Shown one piece after another: positions 44,049 to 53,340 of a DNA stretch of 64,000 bases. How positions within the stretch are numbered: the stretch's first letter is position 1; the number at the start of each line of letters is the position of its first letter. The translations under genes and the position numbers were made by a program. Under the pieces are notes generated by a model, which saw only the letters and a program-made list of their open reading frames with translations, ran no database searches and had not been told where the DNA came from. The stretch spans positions 1,960,501-2,024,500 of the forward strand of contig NZ_CP121694.1 of NCBI RefSeq assembly GCF_035573695.1, given 5' to 3'. The stretch comes from Metallumcola ferriviriculae. GTDB taxonomy: Bacteria > Bacillota > JADQBR01.

Positions 44049-44748
44049 GCTAACTAACGTATCAACTAGTATTGGCAACTCACAGGTAATTAGGGGTGTG
44101 TCTCTTGAAATAAAAAAAGGTGATTTTGTTTCGCTGTTGGGGAGTAATGGTGCCGGTAAAACTACTCTATTTAAAACCGTAGCCGGTGTGTTAAAACCAA
44201 CACAGGGTACCATCGAATTTAAAGGAAAGCTGACTAACCGCCTTTCTGCTGATAAAATGGTACGGCGCGGGTTGTCTTTATGTCCTGAGGGACGGCGGCT
44301 TTTCCCACATCTTACGGTGTACAAAAATTTATTAATGGGGGCTTATACCAGGAGAAAGAGTCCAAAGAAGGTACAAAGAAACATAGGCATGGTGGAGGAG
44401 ATGTTTCCTATTCTCAGAGAACGGCGGGAGCAGATGGCCGGCACTTTAAGCGGTGGAGAACAGCAGATGCTGGCCATAGCCCGGGCATTAATGGCTGAGC
44501 CGGAGCTGTTGCTTTTGGATGAACCATCCATCGGGCTGGCTCCTTTAATCGTCAAGCAGATCGCTGATACTATTAAAAATATTAACCAAATGGGGACGAC
44601 AATATTTCTCTCTGAGCAAAATGCCAATATGGCATTAAAGATTACCCACCGCGGCTATGTGCTGGAAAACGGTGTTTTAATCATGGAGGGTTCCAGCGAA
44701 AAACTGATCAAAGATGATTCGGTAAAGAGGGCATATTTAGGAGCTTAA
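44041..44748 (+). CDS. LivF-type ABC ATPase
   Basis: 235 residues from TTG 44041, the usual LivF length; an upstream in-frame ATG at 44014 would overlap livG further. Walker A 'GSNGAGKTT', signature 'LSGGEQQML', Walker B 'LLLLDEPSIG' and the LivF-type 'GRRLFPHLTVYKNL' are all intact. With a normal signature here and a degenerate one in LivG, only one ATP site of the dimer has a canonical signature. It closes the five-gene importer set. Confidence 0.9.
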   Translation: MLKLTNVSTSIGNSQVIRGVSLEIKKGDFVSLLGSNGAGKTTLFKTVAGVLKPTQGTIEFKGKLTNRLSADKMVRRGLSLCPEGRRLFPHLTVYKNLLMGAYTRRKSPKKVQRNIGMVEEMFPILRERREQMAGTLSGGEQQMLAIARALMAEPELLLLDEPSIGLAPLIVKQIADTIKNINQMGTTIFLSEQNANMALKITHRGYVLENGVLIMEGSSEKLIKDDSVKRAYLGA

Positions 44749-44798
44749 ATAAGTAGGATTGAGTCGGATAATTTTTAACAGGAGGGATTGAGCTGGTT

Positions 44799-46238
44799 AT
44801 GCATGAAACAGACACAATTTTTAAGGCCGGTGTAGCAGCTTTGGCCGGCATGATAAAGAGGAAAGAACTGTCACCGGTTGAAGTGGTAGATGTCTTTCTT
44901 CAAAGAATTTGGCAGCATAATGACAAGATTAATGCCTTTTGTACTGTTGCCGCCGAAGAAGCTGGCAAAAGGGCTAAGGAAATTGAGAAAGCAGTGATGC
45001 TGGATGAGGACCTACCTCTTGGAGGCATACCAATAGCTATTAAGGACCTCACACCTACCAAAGGAATTCGAACCTCCTTTGGTTCAAAAATTTTTGCTGA
45101 AAATGTCCCGAGCTATGATGCCACTTTTGTCACTAGGGTTAAGCAAGCAGGGGCTATAGTTATTGGCAAGACCAACACTCCTGAATTTGGTTATACTGGG
45201 ACAACGGATAACCTGATTTTTGGGAAAACCAGTAATCCTTGGGATATTAGCAGGACCTCCGGCGGTTCAAGTGGTGGTTCGGCAGCGGCGGTGGCGGCAC
45301 GGTTGATACCAGTTGCCGAGGGAAGTGACGGCGGGGGATCTGTGCGTATACCAGCCAGTGCCTGCGGCATTTACGGCTTCAAACCTACTTACGGACGCAT
45401 ACCGTTCGATTCTGCTCCTTCAAAGTTTTCCTCCAATAGTCCTTTTCTGCATCATGGTACGCTAACATTTAATGTAGATGATGCGGCATATATGTTGGAC
45501 ATTCTTCAGGGGCCCGATAGTCGGGATCCGTATTCTCTTCCCAAGGCCCAAGAAGCATTTTTCCCCATTATGCCTATGGATCTAAAAGGGCTGAAGGTTG
45601 CTTACAGCCCCAACCTAGATTACTTTGAAATAGATTCCGAGGTAAGGGAAATCGTGGAAAAGGCAATACATTCCCTAACTGGCTTAGGGTGTAAAGTGGA
45701 AGAAGTTACCCCGGGTTTTGAAGCTGGTAGAGAGTTGGTAACGGAAACATTTATTTCACTGTGGGCGGTCTATTATGCGGCATTTTATGAAAATTTTTTG
45801 CCTCGATGGGAAACGGAGATGTCCAAAGGATTTGTGGCCACAATTAAGTCCGGGCAAAAGATTTCGGCTGTGACCTATAAGCGATTGGAGAGGGCACGGT
45901 CAAAGGTATATAACAAAATTGAAAAGATTTTTTCTCAATATGATTTATTAATTACGCCAACATTGGCTGTGCCGGCCTTTCCCCATGGTCCTGGACCAAT
46001 GCAAATTAATGGCAGGCAGGTAGACCCTTATGCAGATTGGATGTTAACTTCGGTATTTAATTTAACCGGCCATCCTGCTGCCAGCATTAATTGCGGTTAC
46101 ACTAAGGAAGGTCTGCCGGTAGGGCTGCAAATAGCTGCTCCCCGCTTTGACGAAGGCATGATATTTCGTCTATCGAAGGCTTTTGAGATTGCTAATGCAG
46201 ATATCTTTAAGATTCCGCCCGAATTTGACAATAGCTGA
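44799..46238 (+). CDS. Amidase-signature family amidohydrolase
   Basis: 479 residues from ATG 44799 with AGGAGGG at 44780-44786. The Ser-cisSer-Lys triad is visible: Lys82 ('PIAIKDL'), Ser157/158 in 'SGGSSGGSAAAVA' and Ser181 in 'GSDGGGSVRIPAS'. It hydrolyses amides to acids and ammonia; it may also be GatA, but no gatB or gatC is near and the setting is catabolic. 50 bases after the importer genes, it is probably co-transcribed and may convert an imported amide to the acid that feeds the CoA pathway. Confidence 0.88.
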   Translation: MHETDTIFKAGVAALAGMIKRKELSPVEVVDVFLQRIWQHNDKINAFCTVAAEEAGKRAKEIEKAVMLDEDLPLGGIPIAIKDLTPTKGIRTSFGSKIFAENVPSYDATFVTRVKQAGAIVIGKTNTPEFGYTGTTDNLIFGKTSNPWDISRTSGGSSGGSAAAVAARLIPVAEGSDGGGSVRIPASACGIYGFKPTYGRIPFDSAPSKFSSNSPFLHHGTLTFNVDDAAYMLDILQGPDSRDPYSLPKAQEAFFPIMPMDLKGLKVAYSPNLDYFEIDSEVREIVEKAIHSLTGLGCKVEEVTPGFEAGRELVTETFISLWAVYYAAFYENFLPRWETEMSKGFVATIKSGQKISAVTYKRLERARSKVYNKIEKIFSQYDLLITPTLAVPAFPHGPGPMQINGRQVDPYADWMLTSVFNLTGHPAASINCGYTKEGLPVGLQIAAPRFDEGMIFRLSKAFEIANADIFKIPPEFDNS

Positions 46239-46309
46239 TGGTAGTGTCGCCTTAATAAAATGTGGTGTGGTATGAAATTTTACAGTTGTTATGGAAAGGG
46301 AGAGCTAAA

Positions 46310-47284
46310 ATGTTCCAGCAAATCTTACCGAATATCTATAGGGTCGAAGTGCCACTTCCCAAAAACCCACTTAAATCGCTTAATTCTTATGTGTTAAAAG
46401 GACCGGAAAGAAACTTAATTATTGACACCGGGATGAACAGGGCAGAGTGCAAAGCAGTCATTCTTCCCGCACTGGATAAATTGGAAATAGATGCGGAAAA
46501 AACGGACTTCTTTATTACGCACATGCATGCAGACCATTCAGGGTTGGTCACCTCTCTAGCAGCTAGCAGCTCTACAATATATTTCAGTGAGCCCGATGGC
46601 GATGTAATTAAGTACGGCGATCCTTGGCATAAGATGCGGGAGTTCGCCGGTACCAACGGGTTTCCCGAACACGAACTGCAGCAGGCTATCGATAACCATC
46701 CCGGGAATAAATACAGTTCCAGCGGACAACTGGATTATACTGAGGTTAAAGATGGTCAGATCCTAGTGATTGGTGAATATAAATTTCGGTGTATCCTCAC
46801 CCCGGGCCATACTAAAGGCCATATGTGCCTCTATGAGCCGGTTAATAAAATACTTATCTCCGGTGACCACATTCTCAAAGATATCACCCCTAATATTTCT
46901 CTCGCGCTTCCTGAGCAGGGAAATCCACTGAAGGAATACATGGAAAGCCTGGACAAGGTTTATCAACTGGAAGTTAAATTGGTGCTGCCAGGGCACAGGA
47001 GCATGTTTGAAAATCATAGAGAGAGAATTGATGAACTGAAACAGCACCACCAGCTTAGAGTAAATGAAGTATTGTCCATTTTAAAAAGCAGCAGTCAGAC
47101 TGCCTACGATACCGCATCAGCGATGAGCTGGGATATAAAATGTGAATCGTGGGATGAATTTCCCATTCCACAAAAGTGGTTTGCTACCGGCGAGGCCGCA
47201 GCGCATCTGAAGTATTTAGAAGGGCAGGGGCAGGTACGTCAGGAAAGCAAAAACGGGCTTAATGTGTATTCATTAACAGAGTAG
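46310..47284 (+). CDS. Metallo-beta-lactamase-fold hydrolase
   Basis: 324 residues from ATG 46310 with AAAGGGAGAG upstream; an ATG at 46262 is less well supported. The metal motif 'THMHADHSG' (His71, His73, Asp75, His76) and 'LTPGHTKGHMCLY' with 'LISGDHIL' give a complete two-metal site. About residues 245-324 form a helical winged-helix-like C-terminal domain of the type found in the RNase Z/LACTB2 relatives. The substrate may be a thioester, an ester or RNA; the setting suggests a thioester, without proof. Its stop codon abuts the sigma-54 box at 47285. Confidence 0.85.
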   Translation: MFQQILPNIYRVEVPLPKNPLKSLNSYVLKGPERNLIIDTGMNRAECKAVILPALDKLEIDAEKTDFFITHMHADHSGLVTSLAASSSTIYFSEPDGDVIKYGDPWHKMREFAGTNGFPEHELQQAIDNHPGNKYSSSGQLDYTEVKDGQILVIGEYKFRCILTPGHTKGHMCLYEPVNKILISGDHILKDITPNISLALPEQGNPLKEYMESLDKVYQLEVKLVLPGHRSMFENHRERIDELKQHHQLRVNEVLSILKSSSQTAYDTASAMSWDIKCESWDEFPIPQKWFATGEAAAHLKYLEGQGQVRQESKNGLNVYSLTE

Positions 47285-47300
47285 TGGCACGAAAGTTGCA
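47285..47300 (+). promoter_or_regulatory. Sigma-54 (-24/-12) promoter of the acyl-CoA dehydrogenase
   Basis: TGGCAC-GAAAG-TTGCA is a perfect -24/-12 match with exact spacing, starting right after the stop codon of the upstream gene and about 120 bases before the dehydrogenase start. Confidence 0.88.
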
Positions 47301-47421
47301 ATATAATTTAATGATCACTACGGCAATTATCTAATTTATAAGGAAAAGCCGCAGGGCAAGGGAATAGTACCAATCTAGTCTGGTGCGATTCTGCATAAAA
47401 TAAGGGGAGGGTGTTATTTTT

Positions 47422-49245
47422 ATGGCTTCTAATTTTGTTTATGATAACAGAGAACAAAAATTTATTATTAAGGAATGGCTGGATGGCGAGAAACTTTTCG
47501 GGTTTGATGCTTTTAAAGATTTCTGCAGCATTGATGATGTGGATATGATTCTTGATCAAGCATTGAAGGTCTCTAAAGAAGTTATCGCACCAACCAATGA
47601 TGATGGGGAAAACTATCCTATGCGCTTAGAGAATGGCAAGGTTGAGGTGCCGGATTCATTTCGATCCGCTTATGCGTTCTTGAACGAAAATGGTTGGGGT
47701 CCCAGTCATGCTAATCCTGAGGAAGTAGCAATGCCTAATCTGCTGCTCCATATGTGCGAGGAATTTATGGGTGCTGCTAACTATCCGTTAATGCAATATA
47801 TTGGGCTGACCAGCGGTTCAGCAGGGTTAATCCAAGCATTTGGTGACCAGGCGGTAAAAGAAATGTTTTTGCCGAAAATGTTCAGTGGTGACTGGGCCGG
47901 TACCATGTGTCTTACAGAGACCGGCGGCGGCTCCGATGTTGGTGATCTGTTAACTAAGGCCTATCCTACCGATGACCCGAGGGTTTATAAGATTCGAGGA
48001 ACAAAATGTTTTATTTCTCAGGGAGATCATGAGCTTACGGAAAACATCGTTCACTTGGTCTTAGCGCGGGTGGATGGTGCTGCTCCGGGAACCAAGGGAA
48101 TTTCCCTTTTCGTTGTACCTAAGTATACGGTTAACGAGGGCGGCAGCGTTGGAGAATCAAATGATGTGACCACTGTAGCTATAGAACACAAATTAGGCAT
48201 GAATGGGTCAGCAACTGCAATGCTTAATTTTGGCGACAATGATAATTGTTACGGTATATTACTAGGCAATGCGCCGGATGAAAATGGTCGTGGAGAAGGT
48301 ATGGCTCAGATGTTTCAGATGGTCAACGGGGCTAGGATGGGAACCGGTCATACGGCTCTTTCCTTAGCAGCGGTTGCCTATAACAATGCCGTGGAGTATG
48401 CCAAGGAAAGAGTACAGGGCCGTCCATTTGGCCAGGGCAAAAAGGCCTCGCGAGTGCGTATTATTGAGCACGAAGATGTCAGAAGGATGCTAATGGTGCA
48501 AAAAGCCACCATAGAAGCGATGCGAGCCTTAATCTATCAGACTTATTACTATATTGATATTGCGGCGCATAGTAATGATGCGGATGAGAAACGAAGAGCC
48601 CAAAGACGTATGGAAGTTAATACTCCCCTTGTTAAGGCCTATTGCTCTGATACTGCTTGGCAGCTTACTGCAGAGGCAATTCAGGTTTATGGCGGTTACG
48701 GTTACTCCGAAGAATATCCCGCAGCCCGGTGTGCCCGGGATGTAAAGATATTAACAATCTGGGAAGGAACCAACTTTATCCAGTCTCTGGACCTATTAGG
48801 GCGGAAGTGGAGCATGGAAAAAGGCACTGTATTTGCAGAATGGCTGGCGGATATTGACAAATTTATTACACAACATCAGGATAATCAAGAATTCTCTAGA
48901 GAAATCAATATTTTGTCCACGGCTTGCCAATCCTACCAGGAAATGCGTAACTTCATCCTCAAGTCTTTACAGCAAAAGCCACAGTTGATGCCGCTGTATT
49001 CTACGCGAATTCTTCACAGTACGGCCATGGTTTACTGTGGAATGATCTTAATGGAGCAGGCACTTTTAGCGGCCAAGCAGCTTGAACAGTTGGATGCAGG
49101 TAACAGCGAGTATAATTTCTACAAGGGTAAAGTGGAAACCGCTAAGTTTTATCTGCGCAATATTGTACCAAAAGTAATGATGACCAGGGATGTTGTCTTG
49201 GATGCTGACACTTCTGCAATTGAAATACCCGAAGAAGCATTCTAA
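47422..49245 (+). CDS. Long acyl-CoA dehydrogenase (about 600 residues)
   Basis: 607 residues from ATG 47422 with AGGGGAGGGTG upstream. Family motifs: 'GTMCLTETGGGSDVG' (FAD and substrate contact), 'IFCISQGDHEL'-like loop 'KCFISQGDHEL', 'ARMGTGHTALSLAAVAYNNA', 'QVYGGYGYSEEYPAARCARD' and the catalytic-Glu region 'TIWEGTNFIQSLDL'. The extra 200 residues relative to 400-residue enzymes place it with the long group that includes DmdC and similar Clostridia proteins, with a small N-terminal addition and a helical C-terminus. It oxidises an acyl-CoA to a 2-enoyl-CoA, presumably passing electrons to ETF. Own sigma-54 promoter at 47285. Confidence 0.92.
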   Translation: MASNFVYDNREQKFIIKEWLDGEKLFGFDAFKDFCSIDDVDMILDQALKVSKEVIAPTNDDGENYPMRLENGKVEVPDSFRSAYAFLNENGWGPSHANPEEVAMPNLLLHMCEEFMGAANYPLMQYIGLTSGSAGLIQAFGDQAVKEMFLPKMFSGDWAGTMCLTETGGGSDVGDLLTKAYPTDDPRVYKIRGTKCFISQGDHELTENIVHLVLARVDGAAPGTKGISLFVVPKYTVNEGGSVGESNDVTTVAIEHKLGMNGSATAMLNFGDNDNCYGILLGNAPDENGRGEGMAQMFQMVNGARMGTGHTALSLAAVAYNNAVEYAKERVQGRPFGQGKKASRVRIIEHEDVRRMLMVQKATIEAMRALIYQTYYYIDIAAHSNDADEKRRAQRRMEVNTPLVKAYCSDTAWQLTAEAIQVYGGYGYSEEYPAARCARDVKILTIWEGTNFIQSLDLLGRKWSMEKGTVFAEWLADIDKFITQHQDNQEFSREINILSTACQSYQEMRNFILKSLQQKPQLMPLYSTRILHSTAMVYCGMILMEQALLAAKQLEQLDAGNSEYNFYKGKVETAKFYLRNIVPKVMMTRDVVLDADTSAIEIPEEAF

Positions 49246-49384
49246 TACAAGTCAAACCCAAAAGACGGGTAATGTATATGCTCGTTTGCTGGATGGCGAC
49301 GGACGCCATCTGATAGAAGTTGGTGAGTCAGGAGCAAGTTCTCGGTACAGCTATGATGACGGGGTCTTAACTTTAGCGGAATAA
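49246..49384 (+). other. Coding-like tail after the acyl-CoA dehydrogenase
   Basis: In a different frame from the upstream gene, the bases read 'TGNVYARLLDGDGRHLIEV' and on to 'YDDGVLTLAE' before a stop at 49384. It has no start of its own. It may be the remnant of another gene's C-terminus. I do not recognise the protein. Confidence 0.25.
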
Positions 49385-49422
49385 TGATGTATATTAAAAA
49401 TATGATGCATGAGAAACAATCA

Positions 49423-49456
49423 AGAGGCGCATAAAAATGCGCCTCTAATATTTATG
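49423..49456 (+). terminator. Terminator after the acyl-CoA dehydrogenase
   Basis: A perfect 10-bp stem (49423-49432 with 49437-49446) and 4-base loop, with a weak T tract. Confidence 0.65.
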
Positions 49457-49622
49457 TCTTTGTAACGAAAAATGTCTGCCGGTGATTACATCGCATTTCC
49501 TGTCTGAAGGGACTCAAAGTGGTCATTAAAAGTTCAGGATTAGTTCTCATTATAGTAGGGACATACTGCGGCCTCTTAAGAAATAACTATTAGTATAAGA
49601 TATATTTGACATGGAGGACTCA

Positions 49623-51050
49623 ATGGTTAGTTCCCGCTTTAAGAATGGTTATGAGTTTAGAGGAAAACATTTAGTCGCGGCAGCATGGATACTGGTATTG
49701 GTTATTTATTTTGCCTATCAACCACCTGTTGTTCGAAACTCATTTAGTCATGCAGATGCTATTCACTTTAATGCTGCAGTGGTGGATGCGCACAGTGATA
49801 CCTTAATGAAAATACTTGATCAGCGGGGGTTCCCTGTGGTTGATCTGGGTAATGATACTGCTTTTGATATCGATATTCCCAAATTGATGCGTGGCGGTGT
49901 GGACGTCCAGCTTTTTGCCATTTGGGCAACGGATAAACAGTTTCCCGGCCGCAGTCGTCACTGGACTTTGGCCGGAATAAACGCTTTATACTATACGGTG
50001 GTAAAAAACTCAGCAAATATTGCCATCGCTAAATCGCCGGGTGAGCTTGAGCAGCTCATAAATGATGGGAGAATAGTTGCTGTGGCCGCTCTGGAGGGTG
50101 CTGATTCCCTTAAGCCTCCGCATGGCATAAACTTGTTAAGGCAGTATTATGACCTTGGCGTAAGGATTGTGGCTCTCACCTGGAATTATTCCAATTTCTT
50201 GGCCGTGGGGTATAATGATGTAGTTCGCCAAGGGCCGGGACGTGGACTTTTTCAATATGGCCGCTCCGTGGTAAAGGAGTTAGACCGTCTGGGGATAGTA
50301 ATTGATGTCAGTCATCTGGCGGAGCCGGCTTTTTGGGATGTAATGGAGCTCACGACCAACCCGGTGATAGCGAGTCATTCAGGGGTTTATTCCTTGCGAA
50401 ACCATTACCGTAATCTAACTGACCAACAAATTCGAGCGATAGCTAAGTCCGGCGGTGTGGTTCAAGTAGTATTTCACTCTCATTTTCTGAAAAAGCTGGG
50501 GTCGAATGTTACTTCAAAGACTGTAGCGGACCATATAGACTACGTCGTGAAACTGGTAGGAATAGATCATGTCGGTATTGGCTCTGATTTTGACGGGTTG
50601 GGACAGATGCCCGGGGATTTACGTGACGCTGCCATGCTGCCTAATCTAACAAAGGAGCTATTAGGGCGAGGATATTCAAAAGATGATATTGATAAAATTA
50701 TGGGTGGTAATACTCTACGAATAATGGAGAAGGTGTGGGGTGACACAATTAGTGATGAAAAAGCAGCGGCAGTTAAACTTCGCCCGATAAAGCCAGGTCA
50801 AATCGGGCAGTGTATTAGTGAAAGAAAACCTATTCTTGCGGCTAAGGTAATTGGTGATATAGCTCAGAAAAAAATTCGGTTTAAAGTGCTAGTTGATGGA
50901 AAAGAATATCAAAACAACTATGATATAGAATCAAAGTTGGTCAGTGTACCCATCGTTAAACCGTTGGATAAGGGATTCCATGTGGTAACCTTTATCTTTT
51001 TGCATGAAGGTAAAAGTGTTCAAGAAACATTAATATTTTATGCTTCGTAA
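49623..51050 (+). CDS. Membrane dipeptidase (peptidase M19) with N-terminal anchor
   Basis: 475 residues from ATG 49623; GGAGG at 49613-49617 lies within the codons of an earlier in-frame ATG at 49611, so the later start is preferred. An N-terminal membrane anchor (about residues 20-38) precedes an outer renal-dipeptidase-like domain: 'VVDAHSDTLMKI' (metal His and Asp), 'VAALEGAD' (Glu), 'VIASHSGVYSLRNHYRN' (His, His) and 'GIGSDFDGL' (Asp). It cleaves dipeptides with zinc. The last 90 residues, after 'IMEKVW', are an extra beta domain. Single-gene unit with a terminator on each side. Confidence 0.88.
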   Translation: MVSSRFKNGYEFRGKHLVAAAWILVLVIYFAYQPPVVRNSFSHADAIHFNAAVVDAHSDTLMKILDQRGFPVVDLGNDTAFDIDIPKLMRGGVDVQLFAIWATDKQFPGRSRHWTLAGINALYYTVVKNSANIAIAKSPGELEQLINDGRIVAVAALEGADSLKPPHGINLLRQYYDLGVRIVALTWNYSNFLAVGYNDVVRQGPGRGLFQYGRSVVKELDRLGIVIDVSHLAEPAFWDVMELTTNPVIASHSGVYSLRNHYRNLTDQQIRAIAKSGGVVQVVFHSHFLKKLGSNVTSKTVADHIDYVVKLVGIDHVGIGSDFDGLGQMPGDLRDAAMLPNLTKELLGRGYSKDDIDKIMGGNTLRIMEKVWGDTISDEKAAAVKLRPIKPGQIGQCISERKPILAAKVIGDIAQKKIRFKVLVDGKEYQNNYDIESKLVSVPIVKPLDKGFHVVTFIFLHEGKSVQETLIFYAS

Positions 51051-51054
51051 AAAC

Positions 51055-51090
51055 ACAAGAAGTCTCCGGGTCGGTATGGAGGCTTCTTGT
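51055..51090. terminator. Bidirectional terminator between convergent genes
   Basis: A 13-bp stem with one wobble (51055-51067 with 51078-51090). On the minus strand it is followed by GTTTTT, on the plus strand by a weaker T tract; it serves the dipeptidase and the oligopeptidase genes. Confidence 0.75.
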
Positions 51091-51096
51091 ATGGGT

Positions 51097-52911
51097 TTAA
51101 TCTATTTGCTTTTCCAACAAGGTCTCAAATTCTTCCAGTCGCTGCTCAAACACTGCTAAAGCCTCATCCACCGGTTTTCCTGTTGATAGGTCTACCCCGG
51201 CTTTTTTCAGAATTTCCAAAGGATAATCACAAGCGCCGCTGCGTAAAAATTGTAGATAATGACCTTTTGCAGTTTGATCTTTTTGAGCCAGCTTTTCAGA
51301 CAGGGCTACAGCAGATGAAAAACCGGTAGCATATTTGTATACATAAAAAGCAGAGTAAAAGTGAGGTATTCTAGCCCACTCTCCGCGGATATAATCATCA
51401 ACAACCAGAGCGCTGCCGTAGTATTTTTCCAATAGATGGCCGTAGATTTCGTTTAATTTATCCGGTGTTACTGGCGTACCTGCTTCGGCGAGTTCGTGTA
51501 CTTTCTTTTCGAATTCTGCGAAAAGAACCTGACGAAATACGGTGGCACGGAATTGTTCCAGATTTTTCTCTAAAAGTGATGCTTTTTCTTCAGCTTCGGC
51601 ATTATTAAGCAGATGCTTAAAAAGTAAGGCTTCATTGACGGTGGAAGCTACTTCAGCCAGAAAAATAGGATAGTGGCTGTAAACATAGGGCTGGTTTTCG
51701 TTGGTGTAATAACTATGTAGGGCATGACCCATTTCGTGGGCAATGGTGAAGACATTTTCTAGATTGTGCTGATAGTTTAATAAGACGAAGGGATGTACCC
51801 CATATGCTCCCCAGGAGTAGGCACCACTTCTTTTGCCCTTGGTTTCGTATACATCCAGCCAACGTTCTTTAAATCCTTTTTTTAGTCGTTCGATATATTC
51901 CTCACCCATCACCGAAAGACCCTGAATCACCGTACTTTGCGCTTCTTCCACGGAGGGTTTTCTCTTGCTATCGCCGGTTACCGGTACATATAAATCGTAG
52001 GGTTTAAGCTCATTAAGGCCCAGGACTTTCTTTTTTAGCTCCATATAACGGTGCAGCGCCGGCAGGTGGTCATGTATGCTTGACAGTAAATTATCATAAA
52101 GAGACAGGGGGATTTTATCGGGGTCTAAGGCAGCCTCCAAAGCCGAATTATAACGCCGTACTCGGGCTTGAAACATATCACCTTTAATACTACTTCCGTA
52201 TGTGGCCCCCAGCGTATTAGCATACCCAGTATATGTCTGGAAAAGCGCATCATAGGCCGCACGGCGGGTTTCGCGGTTGGTGCTTTGTAAAAACCCAACA
52301 AAATTCCCCTGGGTGAGTTGTTTTTTCTCCCCTGCTACATCTATTTGAGGAAATTCCATATCTGCGTTTGTCAATAGGCTAAATATCGTCCTCGGCGCTT
52401 GGGCTATTTCCCCGGCTTGGGCGACAATTTCTTCTTCCTCCGGGGAAAGAAAATGCTGTTTTTGACGGAGTGCATCATCTAAAAAGTGGCGGTACAGTTC
52501 AAGCTCGTCCTTTGACTCTATGTACGACTGAAGTTTTGCTAGCTCTAGCGAGATAATTTCCGGCATAATAAAAGAAAGCCTGCTTTCTACCTGGACGCTT
52601 AGCGCAGTTACTCTGTCCGCCAGACCTTGAAAATGCTGATTACCGGTATTTTCATCTCGGTGCAGCATAGCATAAGTTGTTACTTTTTCAAGAAGCATTA
52701 AGATTTCATCTTTCAGAACTAAGGTCTGATATAGGTTTTCTGCTGATTTTAACACCTGTCCCCGGTAATGCTTAAGCTCATTCAATAACTTCGAAACCGC
52801 TTGAAAGTCTTTTTCCCATGCTTCTTCAGAGATATAAATGTCTTCCAAATTCCAGCAGTATTGCTCTGGGACATCTTCGCGCTTCTGATAGGATTGTTGG
52901 GTTTCTGTCAT
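51097..52911 (-). CDS. pepF: Oligoendopeptidase F (M3B metallopeptidase)
   Basis: 604 residues, the normal PepF length, with a GGGAG site upstream of the ATG. The zinc motif is 'AHEMGHALHS' (His392, Glu393, His396), with the third ligand in 'FLAEVASTVNEALL' downstream. The N-terminal 200 residues are the helical oligopeptidase cap ('YCWNLEDIYISEEAW'). PepF degrades short peptides of about 7-17 residues in the cytoplasm. No operon partners. The C-terminal motif 'YATGFSSAVALS' is that of the M3B group. Confidence 0.93.
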   Translation of the reverse strand: MTETQQSYQKREDVPEQYCWNLEDIYISEEAWEKDFQAVSKLLNELKHYRGQVLKSAENLYQTLVLKDEILMLLEKVTTYAMLHRDENTGNQHFQGLADRVTALSVQVESRLSFIMPEIISLELAKLQSYIESKDELELYRHFLDDALRQKQHFLSPEEEEIVAQAGEIAQAPRTIFSLLTNADMEFPQIDVAGEKKQLTQGNFVGFLQSTNRETRRAAYDALFQTYTGYANTLGATYGSSIKGDMFQARVRRYNSALEAALDPDKIPLSLYDNLLSSIHDHLPALHRYMELKKKVLGLNELKPYDLYVPVTGDSKRKPSVEEAQSTVIQGLSVMGEEYIERLKKGFKERWLDVYETKGKRSGAYSWGAYGVHPFVLLNYQHNLENVFTIAHEMGHALHSYYTNENQPYVYSHYPIFLAEVASTVNEALLFKHLLNNAEAEEKASLLEKNLEQFRATVFRQVLFAEFEKKVHELAEAGTPVTPDKLNEIYGHLLEKYYGSALVVDDYIRGEWARIPHFYSAFYVYKYATGFSSAVALSEKLAQKDQTAKGHYLQFLRSGACDYPLEILKKAGVDLSTGKPVDEALAVFEQRLEEFETLLEKQID

Positions 52912-52995
52912 TTATGCTCCCTCCCGATTACGGTTTGTAATAAGAGTATTTCCCTAAGAAAGAATTTTTTTACTAAATGCGATAATTTTTTTTTG

Positions 52996-53142
52996 CTAAC
53001 TGGTTACCAGCCGGTAGATAAATGTATATATGATTGCCGCTATTAACCACCGGGAGTATTTAACTTTGCCTTTACCAAAAAGGTAATCGAGAAGAACGGT
53101 GACGGTAAAAAAAACAAAGCCTATAGTGAACAGTTTTTGCAT
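52996..53142 (-). CDS. Small two-span membrane protein, unknown
   Basis: 48 residues, minus strand, start ATG at 53142 with a strong GGAGGT site 9 bases away. Residues 4-22 and 31-46 are hydrophobic spans ('FTIGFVFFTVTVLLDYLFG', 'RWLIAAIIYTFIYRLV') around a basic loop 'KGKVKYS', giving a hairpin topology with the loop inside. No family recognised. It lies in the 429-base gap between pepF and the UV endonuclease gene; the remaining part shows nothing else. Confidence 0.55.
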   Translation of the reverse strand: MQKLFTIGFVFFTVTVLLDYLFGKGKVKYSRWLIAAIIYTFIYRLVTS

Positions 53143-53340
53143 TTGACCTACCTCCAAGTACTTAGCTATACAAATCTTAGTTACAGGTTAATCTTACCAG
53201 AATTGTATTGCCATTAATAGATGTAAGTCTAAACCTTAAAAAGGCATATGTTTATAGTACTTTCGGAGTGGCTTCTAGTAAAATTCTATTTATTAATATG
53301 GGCATAATAGCCATAAGTGATTAAAACCGGAGGTTAAAGG

